From: Ignavibacteria bacterium
GTDB lineage: Bacteria > Bacteroidota > Ignavibacteria > Tepidaquicellales > Tepidaquicellaceae
Reading direction: 5' to 3'
Length of the DNA stretch: 64,000 nt
NCBI GenBank assembly: GCA_016704345.1
Contig: JADJAH010000003.1
Coordinates: 186,001 to 250,000 of the forward strand
Every line of letters starts with the position of its first letter. The first letter of the stretch is position 1. The position numbers were made by a program, and so were the translations under genes. This document shows positions 45,727 through 54,828 of this stretch, one piece after another. The notes beneath the pieces are model-generated. The model made no database searches and was not told the origin of the DNA. It saw only the letters and a list, made by a program, of their open reading frames with translations.

Positions 45727-46886
45727 AGAAAATTCTCCTGCTTGGTTCCGGCGAACTTGGAAAAGAATTCACAATCTCTGCTAAGCGGCTTGGACTGGAT
45801 GTTATAGCCGTTGATTCTTACGATAATGCTCCCGCACAATTGGTAACCGATAAGCGTGAAGTTATCAACATGCTTGACGGCGACGAGCTTGACCGCATTG
45901 TTGACAAGCATAATCCCGACATCATAGTTCCTGAGATCGAAGCCATAAGAACAGAAAGACTTTATGATTATGAGCGAAGAGGAATTCAGGTTGTTCCAAG
46001 TGCAAGAGCCGTTAACTTTACAATGAACCGCAAAGCGATTCGGGATCTGGCAGCATTGGAACTTGGACTGACTACGGCAAAGTATAAATACGCATCAACG
46101 CTGGAACAACTTGTGATTGCCATCAATGACATTGGACGTCCATGTATAGTCAAACCGCTGATGTCTTCATCGGGAAAAGGTCAGAGTACTGTCAGAACTT
46201 TAGATGATATTGAGAATGCCTGGAACTACGCATCGGAAAGAGGCAGAGGCGGCGCAGGTGAAGTTATTGTGGAAGAGTTTGTAAAATTTCATTCAGAGAT
46301 CACCTTGCTCACGCTCACACAGAAGAACGGGCAAACATTGTTCTGCCCGCCTATAGGTCACAGGCAGGAGCGTGGTGATTACCAGGAAAGCTGGCAGCCG
46401 TGCAATATCAACTCGCTGCAAATAGAGAAAGCAAGATACATTGCAAGCGTGGTAACCAATTCTCTCACGGGTGCTGGCATCTGGGGTGTTGAATTTTTTC
46501 TTACTCAGGATGATGTGATATTTTCAGAGCTCTCGCCCCGGCCGCATGATACAGGCATGGTGACGCTTGCAGGCACGCAGAACTTCAACGAGTTCGAACT
46601 TCATCTCAGGGCTATTCTTGGTTTGCCGGTTGACGAGATCAAATTCGTCAGATCCGGAGCAAGCGCCGTAATACTCTCTTCCGAGGAGATCGAAGGTGAG
46701 CCGGAGTACTCGGGATTGGATGAAGCGCTGGCAGTCAGGCATTCAGACGTTAGAATATTCGGAAAGCCAAGCGCCCGCAAGTTCAGACGAATGGGTGTTG
46801 CTCTTACATGGGGAGAAAAAGTTTCCGAGATTGACGGACTTAAGGAACGTGCAAAGAGAATCGCTTCGTGCGTAAAAGTATATTGA
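45723..46886 (+). CDS. purT: formate-dependent phosphoribosylglycinamide formyltransferase
   Basis: 387-residue ATP-grasp enzyme that makes formyl-GAR from GAR, formate and ATP in purine synthesis. Landmarks: LLGSGELGKEF, IVPEIEAIRTERL, the ATP-grasp loop PLMSSSGKGQS, VEEFVKFHSEITLLT, GVEFFLTQDDVIFSELSPRP and HDTGMVTLAGTQ. Length is normal. Start is TTG within the stop of the preceding gene (TTGA), so it is translated by coupling. The use of formate suits an anaerobic lifestyle. Confidence 0.95.
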   Translation: MKKILLLGSGELGKEFTISAKRLGLDVIAVDSYDNAPAQLVTDKREVINMLDGDELDRIVDKHNPDIIVPEIEAIRTERLYDYERRGIQVVPSARAVNFTMNRKAIRDLAALELGLTTAKYKYASTLEQLVIAINDIGRPCIVKPLMSSSGKGQSTVRTLDDIENAWNYASERGRGGAGEVIVEEFVKFHSEITLLTLTQKNGQTLFCPPIGHRQERGDYQESWQPCNINSLQIEKARYIASVVTNSLTGAGIWGVEFFLTQDDVIFSELSPRPHDTGMVTLAGTQNFNEFELHLRAILGLPVDEIKFVRSGASAVILSSEEIEGEPEYSGLDEALAVRHSDVRIFGKPSARKFRRMGVALTWGEKVSEIDGLKERAKRIASCVKVY

Positions 46887-48071
46887 ATGAGTATGAGCCA
46901 TGATGAAAAAGCAGGATTTCTTCAGCACATCGAGCCATCGCTAAAAGACGGGTCGTTCGTGAAAATGTCATTTAGCAAGTACCGCGGCGGAGACAGCGAG
47001 TTCAAGGGACTTATGGTTAATCTCATAAGTACTATTGAAGGAGAGCGACTTTCGTTCAGATTCAGCTATAAGACTAAAGATGTAGTAAAGAATTATGAAA
47101 TTACCAAAGGCATCTCATTAGTCTCAGAGATTACCGGAAAAGATTTTCTTGCAGCAACACTTTTTACTACGAACGAAGATTATTCGCTTGATTACTCAAA
47201 GAAGCGCGTTCCGACACTTCACACCAGGAAACCGGCGTTCGGCACGGCTCTTTCGCGGGAGCACAACCGTGAGAAGCACAGGATAGTTGATCCCGCATCT
47301 GAATATTTCTACCTGCTTGGCATTTCTTCGAAAGAGGGAAGAGTTCATTCCGACAAGTATGACAAGTTCCGGCAAGTTGACAAGTTTATAGAAATAGTTG
47401 ACTCGCTGGTTGCATCTTCTGAACTCAAAGATAAGAGTGAAATATCAGCAACCGATCTCGGCTCGGGTAAGAGTTACATTACTTTCGCTTTGTATGACTA
47501 TCTCACAAATACAAAGGGAATGAATGCAAAGGTCAAGGGCATTGAACAAAGGAGAGAACTTGCAGACTTGTCAAACAAGACAGCAATTCAATGCTGCTTC
47601 AATTCGCTTTCATTCATGGAGGGAAAGATATCGGATGGTGATTCAGATTCTGCAGACATTGTTACGGCGCTACATGCATGCGATACTGCGACGGATGATG
47701 CTATCGCATTTGCATTAAGGAATAATGCCGAATTGATTCTCCTTGCGCCATGTTGTCAGAAATATGTGCGGAAAAGAATGCACATTCCTGAGGATCTCAA
47801 ACCTGTATTCGCTCACGGCATTCTTGAAGAGCGGCTTGCAGTAATCTTGACAGATTCGCTTCGAGCACTTGTGCTTGAGCATTTTGGATTTGAGACAAAG
47901 GTGTTTGAATTCATTTCTTCGGAACATACTGCGAGGAATACAATGATAACAGGGGTCAGACAAAAAGACACCGGCAAGAGAAATATGAAGGCTTTGAATG
48001 AGATTGAGATGATCAAAGAAAAATTTGGGATTGAAGATTTCTATCTCGACAAGATTCTTGATCTTAAATAG
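46887..48071 (+). CDS. SAM-dependent methyltransferase (Methyltransf_32-like)
   Basis: 394 residues. An N-terminal region of about 170 residues precedes a methyltransferase domain with motif I ATDLGSGKSYITFALYDYL, VKGIEQRRELADLSN, VTALHACDTATDDAI and the LLAPCCQK motif typical of the METTL25-like PF13679 group. The HxCDTAT and PCC motifs suggest an RNA or protein substrate, but none can be named. It begins directly after the purT stop. Confidence 0.8.
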   Translation: MSMSHDEKAGFLQHIEPSLKDGSFVKMSFSKYRGGDSEFKGLMVNLISTIEGERLSFRFSYKTKDVVKNYEITKGISLVSEITGKDFLAATLFTTNEDYSLDYSKKRVPTLHTRKPAFGTALSREHNREKHRIVDPASEYFYLLGISSKEGRVHSDKYDKFRQVDKFIEIVDSLVASSELKDKSEISATDLGSGKSYITFALYDYLTNTKGMNAKVKGIEQRRELADLSNKTAIQCCFNSLSFMEGKISDGDSDSADIVTALHACDTATDDAIAFALRNNAELILLAPCCQKYVRKRMHIPEDLKPVFAHGILEERLAVILTDSLRALVLEHFGFETKVFEFISSEHTARNTMITGVRQKDTGKRNMKALNEIEMIKEKFGIEDFYLDKILDLK

Positions 48072-48116
48072 CAATAAGATCTTCAGGAGCGATTTAAAAA
48101 GTTACAATATTATCAG

Positions 48117-48476
48117 GTGGAAAAAGTAAATATTGAGGAGAAACTTTCTCTCATAAAAGATCATTGGAATCCGCGCATAGCCGGCGAGCTAAACGGACAG
48201 CAGATCAAGCTGGCAAAATTTAAAGGCGAGTTTATAATGCACAAGCACGAAAACGAGGATGAAATGTTTCTGGTTCTCAAAGGAAGTTTCAGAATGGAGA
48301 TGGGAGATAAATCAATAGAAATAAATGAAGGGGAATTTCTCATTGTTCCAAAGGGAGTTGAACACAAACCGGTTGCAGATGAAGAAGTTTGTGTAATGTT
48401 ATTTGAACCTGCCTCTACACTCAACACCGGAGACAAGGTGAATGAATTTACGAGAAGAAATATTGAGAAGATTTGA
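48117..48476 (+). CDS. small cupin-domain protein
   Basis: 119 residues. Cupin motif 1 is MHKHENEDEMFLVLKGSF with His-His-Glu type metal ligands, and motif 2 is EFLIVPKGVEHKPVADEE with the third His. Common partner protein of unknown substrate. The start is GTG with an AGG-containing leader. It lies 45 bases after the methyltransferase and is probably the last gene of the 44.5 kb set. Confidence 0.85.
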   Translation: MEKVNIEEKLSLIKDHWNPRIAGELNGQQIKLAKFKGEFIMHKHENEDEMFLVLKGSFRMEMGDKSIEINEGEFLIVPKGVEHKPVADEEVCVMLFEPASTLNTGDKVNEFTRRNIEKI

Positions 48477-48598
48477 ACTGTAATAATTAGTTGGATACGG
48501 TTAGTCTATTTTTTTCTCAGAGTTTGACAATTCCGGTCTGTTTGGGTTTCTATTACAGAACTCAGGTTTTATCTTTATAAAAATCATTAAACACACAC

Positions 48599-49111
48599 AT
48601 GCTCACACAAAAACTTCAAGACGCTTTAAATGAACAAATCAACAGGGAATTCTTTTCGGAATATCTCTATCTCGCAATGTCAGCATATTTTGAGTCCATA
48701 GAACTTGAGGGCTTTGCAAATTATTTCAACGTGCAGGCACAAGAAGAACATTTCCATGCGATGAAGATGTTTAACTTTGTTCACGATAAAGGCGGCAGGG
48801 TATTTCTTAAAGCGCTTGATCAACCAAAGAATGAATACGGGTCAGCCATTAGTGTAATTGAGGAAGCTTTAGAACATGAAAGACATATTACAGACAGCAT
48901 CAACAAGCTAATGGATATTGCAATTAAGGAGAATGATCATTCCGTTATCAGCTTTTTGAAATGGTATGTTGACGAACAGGTGGAAGAGGAAGCAACAATT
49001 ACAAGACTTGTAGCTAAGCTTAAGATGATCAATGGAGAAGGCCTTGGCTTACTCACGATTGACACTGAGCTCCTTGCAAGAACATTCACGGTTCCTGTCG
49101 AAGCAAATTAA
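48599..49111 (+). CDS. ftnA: bacterial non-heme ferritin
   Basis: 170-residue four-helix ferritin. Diiron-centre residues are visible in NREFFSEYLYLAMSAYF, AQEEHFHAMKMF and DEQVEEEATITRLV, and the intervening helix has EEALEHERHI. It stores iron as a ferric mineral in the cytoplasm and protects against peroxide. No heme-binding Met pattern of bacterioferritin stands out. It is followed by its own terminator. Confidence 0.9.
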   Translation: MLTQKLQDALNEQINREFFSEYLYLAMSAYFESIELEGFANYFNVQAQEEHFHAMKMFNFVHDKGGRVFLKALDQPKNEYGSAISVIEEALEHERHITDSINKLMDIAIKENDHSVISFLKWYVDEQVEEEATITRLVAKLKMINGEGLGLLTIDTELLARTFTVPVEAN

Positions 49112-49159
49112 GAAACGCAAGAGTTTCTAAATTCTATTGCCCCTGCAGAAATTAAGAAG

Positions 49160-49184
49160 AGCCCGCGCAGATCCGCGGGTTCTT
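49160..49184 (+). terminator. intrinsic terminator of the ferritin gene
   Basis: AGCCCGCG pairs with CGCGGGTT (one G-U) around a six-base loop, followed by CTTT. GC-rich, with a short T-run, 49 bases after the ferritin stop. Confidence 0.75.
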
Positions 49185-49381
49185 TGCATTGAAACAGAGG
49201 CAGATCTTCTGAAATTGATATCCATTCAGGACCCCTTCAGTATTTACATTCCTAATCTCATGTAATAATTTATCTGTCCTAAATGATAGATAAGATGCGT
49301 AATCAGATGAATCATAGAGATAAGCAGTACCAAATATTTTCTAAATACTTGAAGAGGTGATTAACATCAAATGAATTTATA

Positions 49382-51445
49382 ATGACTTGTCCAATTACTA
49401 TTTTGAATATAAATCAAATCAGTCTGATGGATTCCCCGCAAGCAATTGACAACAAGAAGCGCACCATGATGTTTGACCGAAAGGGTTACTCCGATGAAAT
49501 ACTATTAGAACTATACAAAGCAATACTTCTTCCGAGAATGATCGAAGAGAAGATGCTTCTGCTGTTGAGAAAAGGCAAGATCACAAAATGGTTCTCCGGA
49601 ATTGGGCAGGAGGCAATCTCAACCGGCGTTGCAAAAGCTCTCAATGATGACGAATACATTTTGCCGATGCACAGAAATCTCGGTGTGTTCACGTCGCGCG
49701 GAATGCCGCTTGACAGGTTGTTCAAGCAGTTGCAGGGAAAATATAATGGTTTCTCTAAGGGACGCGAAAGATCATTTCATTTTGGAACAAATGAATATCA
49801 CATTGTTGGTATGATTTCACACCTCGGTCCACAGCTTGGTATAGCTGACGGAATCGGGCTTGCAAGTCTTCTTAAGAAGGAGAACAAAGTCACTGTTGTT
49901 TTCTCGGGTGACGGAGGAAGCAGCGAAGGAGATTTTCACGAATCTCTAAATGTCGCTGCCGTTTGGAATCTGCCCGTTATCTTCGTTATTGAGAACAATG
50001 GATACGGACTCTCTACTCCGGTTAATGAGCAGTATAGATGCGAGGATCTTATAGACAAGGCAATCGGATACGGGATGGAAGCCATGCAAATCGACGGCAA
50101 CAATATTCTCACCGTTTACGACACAATCAAGACATACGCCGAATCAATCCGCTTAGCTCCACGGCCGGTAATGATTGAGTGCATGACCTTCCGGATGCGA
50201 GGACATGAAGAAGCCTCCGGCACAAAGTATGTACCAAAAGAACTTTTTGAAGAATGGGGAAAGAAAGATCCTGTTGAGAACTTTGAGTCTTATTTGCTGG
50301 AGGAAGCAGTACTAACTGACGATATTAAGCAGGAGATCAAAGGACAGTTTAAGACAGCAATAGACAAAGCGCTTGAAACGACTTTTGAAGAGCCTGAAGT
50401 TATTGCAATTACTGAAAACGAATTAGCCGATGTCTATGCTCCTTATGAACAGAAGCTGGTCATGCCAATTACTGATAAAAAATCCCCGAAGAGATTTGTG
50501 GATGCAATCTCCGACGGACTAAAGCAGTCAATGCAAAAGCATAATGAGCTTGTAATTATGGGACAGGATGTAGCTGAGTACGGTGGAGTTTTCAAAGTTA
50601 CTGAAGGATTTTATGAGGAGTTTGGAAGGGAGAGAATACGCAATACTCCGCTTTGCGAATCCGCGATAGTCGGGACTGCACTCGGACTTTCAATAAGAGG
50701 AATGAAGAGTGTTGTAGAAATGCAGTTTGCAGATTTTGTAACTTGCGGATTCAATCAGATAGTAAATAATCTTGCGAAGATCTACTATCGCTGGGGACAG
50801 AACGCTGATGTTGTTGTCAGAATGCCTTGTGGCGCAGGCGTTGGTGCGGGACCGTTTCATTCTCAATCAAACGAAGCCTGGTTTTTTCATACCCCGGGTC
50901 TGAAAGTATTTTATCCTTCAAATCCATTTGATGCCAAAGGGTTGATTGCAGCAGCGATCGAAGATCCAAATCCTGTAATGTACTTTGAGCACAAAGCATT
51001 ATACAGAAGCATCACGGAAGAAATTCCGGATGATTATTACACTGTTGAATCAGGCAGGGCCCGAATCATTAACGAAGGTGATGATGTAACGCTGATTACT
51101 TACGGAATGGGCGTTCACTGGGCAAAGAAAGTAATTGCAGATCTGCCGGATGTTTCAATTGAATTAATAGATCTGAGAACATTGCTTCCGTGGGACAAGC
51201 ATACAGTGGAAGAAAGTGTAAAGAAAACAGGAAAAGTTATGATACTCCACGAGGATACACTTACTGGAGGCATAGGAGCGGAGATCTCAGCACACATATC
51301 AGAACATTGTTTCCAGTTTCTCGATGCGCCTGTAATCCGAAGTGCAAGCCTTGATACGCCTATACCATTTGCCGTAAATCTCGAAGAAAATTTTTTTCAG
51401 AAGGATGTTTTTGTTATCAAGCTAATCGAACTGGCTAAATTCTAA
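49382..51445 (+). CDS. 2-oxoacid dehydrogenase E1, fused alpha and beta subunits
   Basis: 687 residues. The alpha part (about 45-350) binds thiamine diphosphate through SGDGGSSEGDFHESLNVAAV and ENNGYGLSTP. The beta part (about 365-687) has MGQDVAEYGGVFKVTEGF, FGRERIRNTPLCESAIVG and HEDTLTGGIGAEISA. It decarboxylates pyruvate or branched-chain 2-oxoacids and needs E2 and E3 partners, which are not in the window. The single-chain form is common in Bacteroidota. Start is either ATG 49382 or ATG 49427 (MDSPQAIDNKK); neither has a Shine-Dalgarno sequence. Confidence 0.9.
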   Translation: MTCPITILNINQISLMDSPQAIDNKKRTMMFDRKGYSDEILLELYKAILLPRMIEEKMLLLLRKGKITKWFSGIGQEAISTGVAKALNDDEYILPMHRNLGVFTSRGMPLDRLFKQLQGKYNGFSKGRERSFHFGTNEYHIVGMISHLGPQLGIADGIGLASLLKKENKVTVVFSGDGGSSEGDFHESLNVAAVWNLPVIFVIENNGYGLSTPVNEQYRCEDLIDKAIGYGMEAMQIDGNNILTVYDTIKTYAESIRLAPRPVMIECMTFRMRGHEEASGTKYVPKELFEEWGKKDPVENFESYLLEEAVLTDDIKQEIKGQFKTAIDKALETTFEEPEVIAITENELADVYAPYEQKLVMPITDKKSPKRFVDAISDGLKQSMQKHNELVIMGQDVAEYGGVFKVTEGFYEEFGRERIRNTPLCESAIVGTALGLSIRGMKSVVEMQFADFVTCGFNQIVNNLAKIYYRWGQNADVVVRMPCGAGVGAGPFHSQSNEAWFFHTPGLKVFYPSNPFDAKGLIAAAIEDPNPVMYFEHKALYRSITEEIPDDYYTVESGRARIINEGDDVTLITYGMGVHWAKKVIADLPDVSIELIDLRTLLPWDKHTVEESVKKTGKVMILHEDTLTGGIGAEISAHISEHCFQFLDAPVIRSASLDTPIPFAVNLEENFFQKDVFVIKLIELAKF

Positions 51446-51794
51446 AACGTTTCACAAACTCCGGTATTTATATTTTCGTTAAACTTCGTAAATGAGTAAT
51501 TTTGTAAAGTGCAGAATTATCGCACTGGACAAAGATTCTCAGTTTCCTCTTTATTTTCTAGCGAAGGAACAAAGTCGCAAAGGTTCACTTTGCTCTTTTT
51601 CTTTTCCTTTGCTCTTTTTCTTTTCCTTTTCCTTTGCCTTTTCCTTTTCTTTGCTCTTTCTCTTTTTCTTTGCTCTTTCTCTTTTTCTTTGCTCTTTCTC
51701 TTTTTCTTTGCTCTTTCTCTTTTTCTTTGCTCTTTCTCTTCGCGTCTTTGTGACTTCGCGAGAGAATACCAATAAACCAAAACAATAAACAACC
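51446..51794. other. low-complexity intergenic region
   Basis: 349 bases with a polypyrimidine tract on plus from about 51590 to 51740. Frames on either strand through it encode K/R/E or F/S/L-rich nonsense and are not taken as genes. The tract is bordered by CTTTGTGACTTCGCGAGAGA-like sequence just before the GxxExxY gene. Confidence 0.7.
51649..51740. repeat. 19-base tandem repeat, about 4.8 copies
   Basis: The unit CTTTGCTCTTTCTCTTTTT starts at 51649, 51668, 51687, 51706 and 51725 (last copy partial). It is purely pyrimidine apart from one G per unit. Upstream, from about 51590, is a less regular CTTTTCC-rich tract of the same composition. Confidence 0.9.
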
Positions 51795-52178
51795 ATGAAC
51801 ATGTCAGAAAACGAACTGTCAAAGGTGATTGTAGATACAGCCTTCAAGATCCATGTAGGATTGGGTCCGGGTTTGCTTGAGTCGGTCTATGAAGAAGTAC
51901 TGAATTATGAATTTGAGAAAGCAGGACTGTATGTAGAAAGACAAAAGATAGTGCCTGTCATTTGGGACAAACTTGTGATGAAGCACGGATTTAAGGCTGA
52001 CTTAATAATTAACGAGAAGGTCATGATAGAAATTAAATCAGTCAAGGAGATTGAGAAGGTTCATTTTAAACAACTCTTGACTTACCTCAAACTCACCGGC
52101 ATTAAACTCGGGCTTCTCATTAATTTCAATGAAGCCTATATCAAGAATGGAATGACAAGAATTGTAAACGGATTATAA
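51795..52178 (+). CDS. GxxExxY protein (PD-(D/E)XK-like fold)
   Basis: 127 residues. The name-giving motif is in GPGLLESVYEE; downstream KADLIINEKVMIEIKSVKEI resembles the D...ExK core of PD-(D/E)XK nuclease-like proteins, and LLTYLKLTGIKLGLLINF is the family's conserved end. Function unknown; nuclease activity is only suggested by fold. Start at ATG 51795, with a second ATG two codons on. It is isolated and next to a long low-complexity tract, a setting that may reflect past mobility. Confidence 0.9.
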   Translation: MNMSENELSKVIVDTAFKIHVGLGPGLLESVYEEVLNYEFEKAGLYVERQKIVPVIWDKLVMKHGFKADLIINEKVMIEIKSVKEIEKVHFKQLLTYLKLTGIKLGLLINFNEAYIKNGMTRIVNGL

Positions 52179-52269
52179 CCTTTTATTACTTGCCTGATAG
52201 CTCTATTTTCTGTGCAAATTTTTCACTCTGAATATTCACATACGTTTCTTTGCAAGTATCATCATTCTG

Positions 52270-54522
52270 ATGTTCGCGTTTACCGTGAACATTCTCCATG
52301 CTCAAAACAAAGGAGTTATCCGAGGTAAAGTCATTGATGAAGAAACTCAAAGTCCGGTAGAAGGTGCAATCATTGAGCTGTTCAACCGAGCAGAGAAAAT
52401 GGAAACAGATGCTAAGGGTGAGTTCGTTTTTGGAGAACTTGAATTTGATTCTTATCAGATCAAAGTTACATCTATAGGATACAATCCACAGATAATATCT
52501 GATTTGATCCTATATGCAAGCAAGCCTCTGAATGTAACGATCGAGCTTTCACCACAGGGAATAACTACAGAGCAGATTGATGTTGAAGCCAACTTCTTTC
52601 AGCAGAGTTCTGATGTCAACATCAGCTCATTGAATCTTGACTATGAAGAGATCAGGCGCGCACCGGGAGCAACGGAAGATATTTCGCGTATGCTGCAATC
52701 TGCTCCGGGAGTAGCAATAGGAAATGATCAGCGAAATGACATTATAATCCGTGGGGGATCACCTTCAGAAAATCTTATTCTCATAGATGGCATCGAAGTT
52801 CCCAACATAAATCATTTTGGCACTGACGGATCAACCAGCGGTGCTATTGGCTTCATCAATAACAAATTTATACTCGAGACCGATCTTCTGACCGGTGGCT
52901 TTCCTTCTCTATATGGTGATAAGCTCTCCGGTGTGGTTGATATAAATTTCAGAGAAGGAAGCAAGAAGAATTTCTTCAGTGATGTTAATCTCTCTATTGC
53001 CGGATTCGGCGGTATCTTCGAAGGTCCGATTACGGAAAAAGGTTCATATCTTTTCTCTGTAAGAAGAAGTTATCTTGAACTCATAAAAAGTTCTATAAGG
53101 CTTACAACAGTTCCGAACTATTGGGACTTCAACCTTAAAGTGAATTATGATATTAGTGCAACTGATAAGATCAAGGTAATAGGTTTGCTCGGACTTGATA
53201 AAATCGATTTCTCCGGTGAATCTGCAAAGAATAATCCATATGGTAATTCACAGGATAATCAAAATACTCTTGCAACAGGTGTGAACTACACAAAACTATT
53301 TTCTAACGGCTATTTGGAAACGGTACTTTCTGATGCATATACCGATAGTTTTGTTAAACAGATTGACAGCCGCTCTGCTCAGCCAATCGTAACATATAGT
53401 TCGAACAATAATGAAATAATTCTAAAATCAAATCTGAATTATGTCCTTTCAAAAACACTTACATTAAATGCCGGCATCGGAGGCAAACTTGCTTTAATAA
53501 ATAGTGAGACATATCTCAGAGGTGATACTAATGCTGCAGGATTTGTGTATGATACAATCAATGCATCTGCAAAGTTTGATACTTACAAGCTGTTCAGTCA
53601 TGTAAATTTCACGGCTAAATTTCTAAAAGATAAGCTGACATTGAATGCCGGCGCAAGGGTTGATTATTTTGACTATATCCGTCTCAAGGCTTACTTCTCT
53701 CCAAGAGCCGGGGCAACTTTTAAAATCACACCGGTTACAAATATCAATCTTGCTACCGGAATTTACCATCAATCTCCAGAGTATATCTGGCTAAGCAGTG
53801 ATCCCAATAATCGAAATCTAAACTCGATTCGTTCAACACATGTCATAGCCGGTATTGAACACTATTTTGCCGTTGATCTGAAAGCAACAGCGGAAGTTTA
53901 CTACAAAGAATACAAAGACTATGCGGTTTGGAAAGATATCCCGACATATATTTTGATTGATGGTGGTGCAGACTTTGGTCCGAACATTGTAGGCGAAGCA
54001 ATCAGTGCCGGAAAAGGAATCGTCAAAGGATTTGATTTCACATTGCAGAAAAAACTTTCCGGCAGCGGACTTTATGGGATACTGAATTACTCATACATAC
54101 ATTCAGGTTTCTCTGCTATCGAAGGCGGTATCAAACCGGGAGCTTTTGATCCGGGACATCAGGTTACTCTGGTAGCGGGATTTCAATTCAAAAACGGATG
54201 GCTGATTGGGGGAAAGTTTAAATACAGCGGTGGCAAACCTTACACTCCAATCGATGAAGATGCTTCTCTGGCTGTAAACCGCGCGGTTTTTGCTACTGAC
54301 GATTTTAACAGTTCACGGTATCCGTATTATATGAGAATTGATCTTAGAGTAGATAAGAAGTTTGACTTCAGTAAGGCAAGCCTTATCGCTTATATTGAAT
54401 TACAGAATGTGTTTGATCGTGAAAATATTTACAATTATTATTGGGATGATTATGAAAAGGAATTGGGAACAGTTTACCAATGGGCATTCTTCCCGGTTGG
54501 TGGAATAAGTGTGCAATTTTAA
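52270..54522 (+). CDS. TonB-dependent receptor with carboxypeptidase-like domain
   Basis: 750 residues: an Ig-like carboxypeptidase regulatory domain (about 15-95, GVIRGKVIDEETQSPVEGA), a plug (about 110-215, MLQSAPGVAIGNDQRNDIII and GGSPSENLILIDGIEVPN) and an outer-membrane barrel ending in an aromatic-rich strand (FPVGGISVQF). It imports an unknown ligand with TonB energy. The ATG at 52270 leaves a signal peptide without a basic N-region. The same frame runs upstream through NIHIRFFASIIILMFAFTVN with a CTG at 52228 but no ATG, GTG or TTG, so the true start is uncertain. No SusD partner follows. Confidence 0.85.
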   Translation: MFAFTVNILHAQNKGVIRGKVIDEETQSPVEGAIIELFNRAEKMETDAKGEFVFGELEFDSYQIKVTSIGYNPQIISDLILYASKPLNVTIELSPQGITTEQIDVEANFFQQSSDVNISSLNLDYEEIRRAPGATEDISRMLQSAPGVAIGNDQRNDIIIRGGSPSENLILIDGIEVPNINHFGTDGSTSGAIGFINNKFILETDLLTGGFPSLYGDKLSGVVDINFREGSKKNFFSDVNLSIAGFGGIFEGPITEKGSYLFSVRRSYLELIKSSIRLTTVPNYWDFNLKVNYDISATDKIKVIGLLGLDKIDFSGESAKNNPYGNSQDNQNTLATGVNYTKLFSNGYLETVLSDAYTDSFVKQIDSRSAQPIVTYSSNNNEIILKSNLNYVLSKTLTLNAGIGGKLALINSETYLRGDTNAAGFVYDTINASAKFDTYKLFSHVNFTAKFLKDKLTLNAGARVDYFDYIRLKAYFSPRAGATFKITPVTNINLATGIYHQSPEYIWLSSDPNNRNLNSIRSTHVIAGIEHYFAVDLKATAEVYYKEYKDYAVWKDIPTYILIDGGADFGPNIVGEAISAGKGIVKGFDFTLQKKLSGSGLYGILNYSYIHSGFSAIEGGIKPGAFDPGHQVTLVAGFQFKNGWLIGGKFKYSGGKPYTPIDEDASLAVNRAVFATDDFNSSRYPYYMRIDLRVDKKFDFSKASLIAYIELQNVFDRENIYNYYWDDYEKELGTVYQWAFFPVGGISVQF

Positions 54523-54572
54523 ATGATCTTATTTACAGTGACCTGAATGCTGCAATGCAGTCAAGTGCTGAA

Positions 54573-54758
54573 TCAGTCGAAGTAAATGTAAATGGAAATT
54601 ATTGCAACGATCAGGAGTACTATATACAAAGCAACGAGAAATGTGTTCCTTAATTGCTTCTTCCTGATCTGCCTTCTTTCGTAGGATACGTAACTCTTGG
54701 AATAATCACCACCATATGGATCCCACTTGTAATGCTTTTTTACTTTTTCTATATCCAT
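54573..54758 (-). CDS. small single-span membrane protein
   Basis: 61 residues: a charged, aromatic N-terminal half (YKWDPYGGDYSKSYVSYERR), a basic stretch RRQIRKKQLR and one C-terminal membrane helix of about 20 residues. The basic stretch before the helix predicts a cytoplasmic N-terminus. No known family. It lies 70 bases downstream of carB on the same strand and may be cotranscribed. Confidence 0.6.
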   Translation of the reverse strand: MDIEKVKKHYKWDPYGGDYSKSYVSYERRQIRKKQLRNTFLVALYIVLLIVAIISIYIYFD

Positions 54759-54828
54759 AATGTCTTGTAAAAGAAGATAGTAATTAACAAAAAAAGAATC
54801 TAAGCAAAGTTAGTGCCCTGTTAGAATT

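Noticed and set aside
51517..51847. Long K/E/R-rich frames on minus and F/S/L-rich frames on plus
   Set aside because: Artefacts of the polypyrimidine repeat; several frames are open at once and none resembles a protein.
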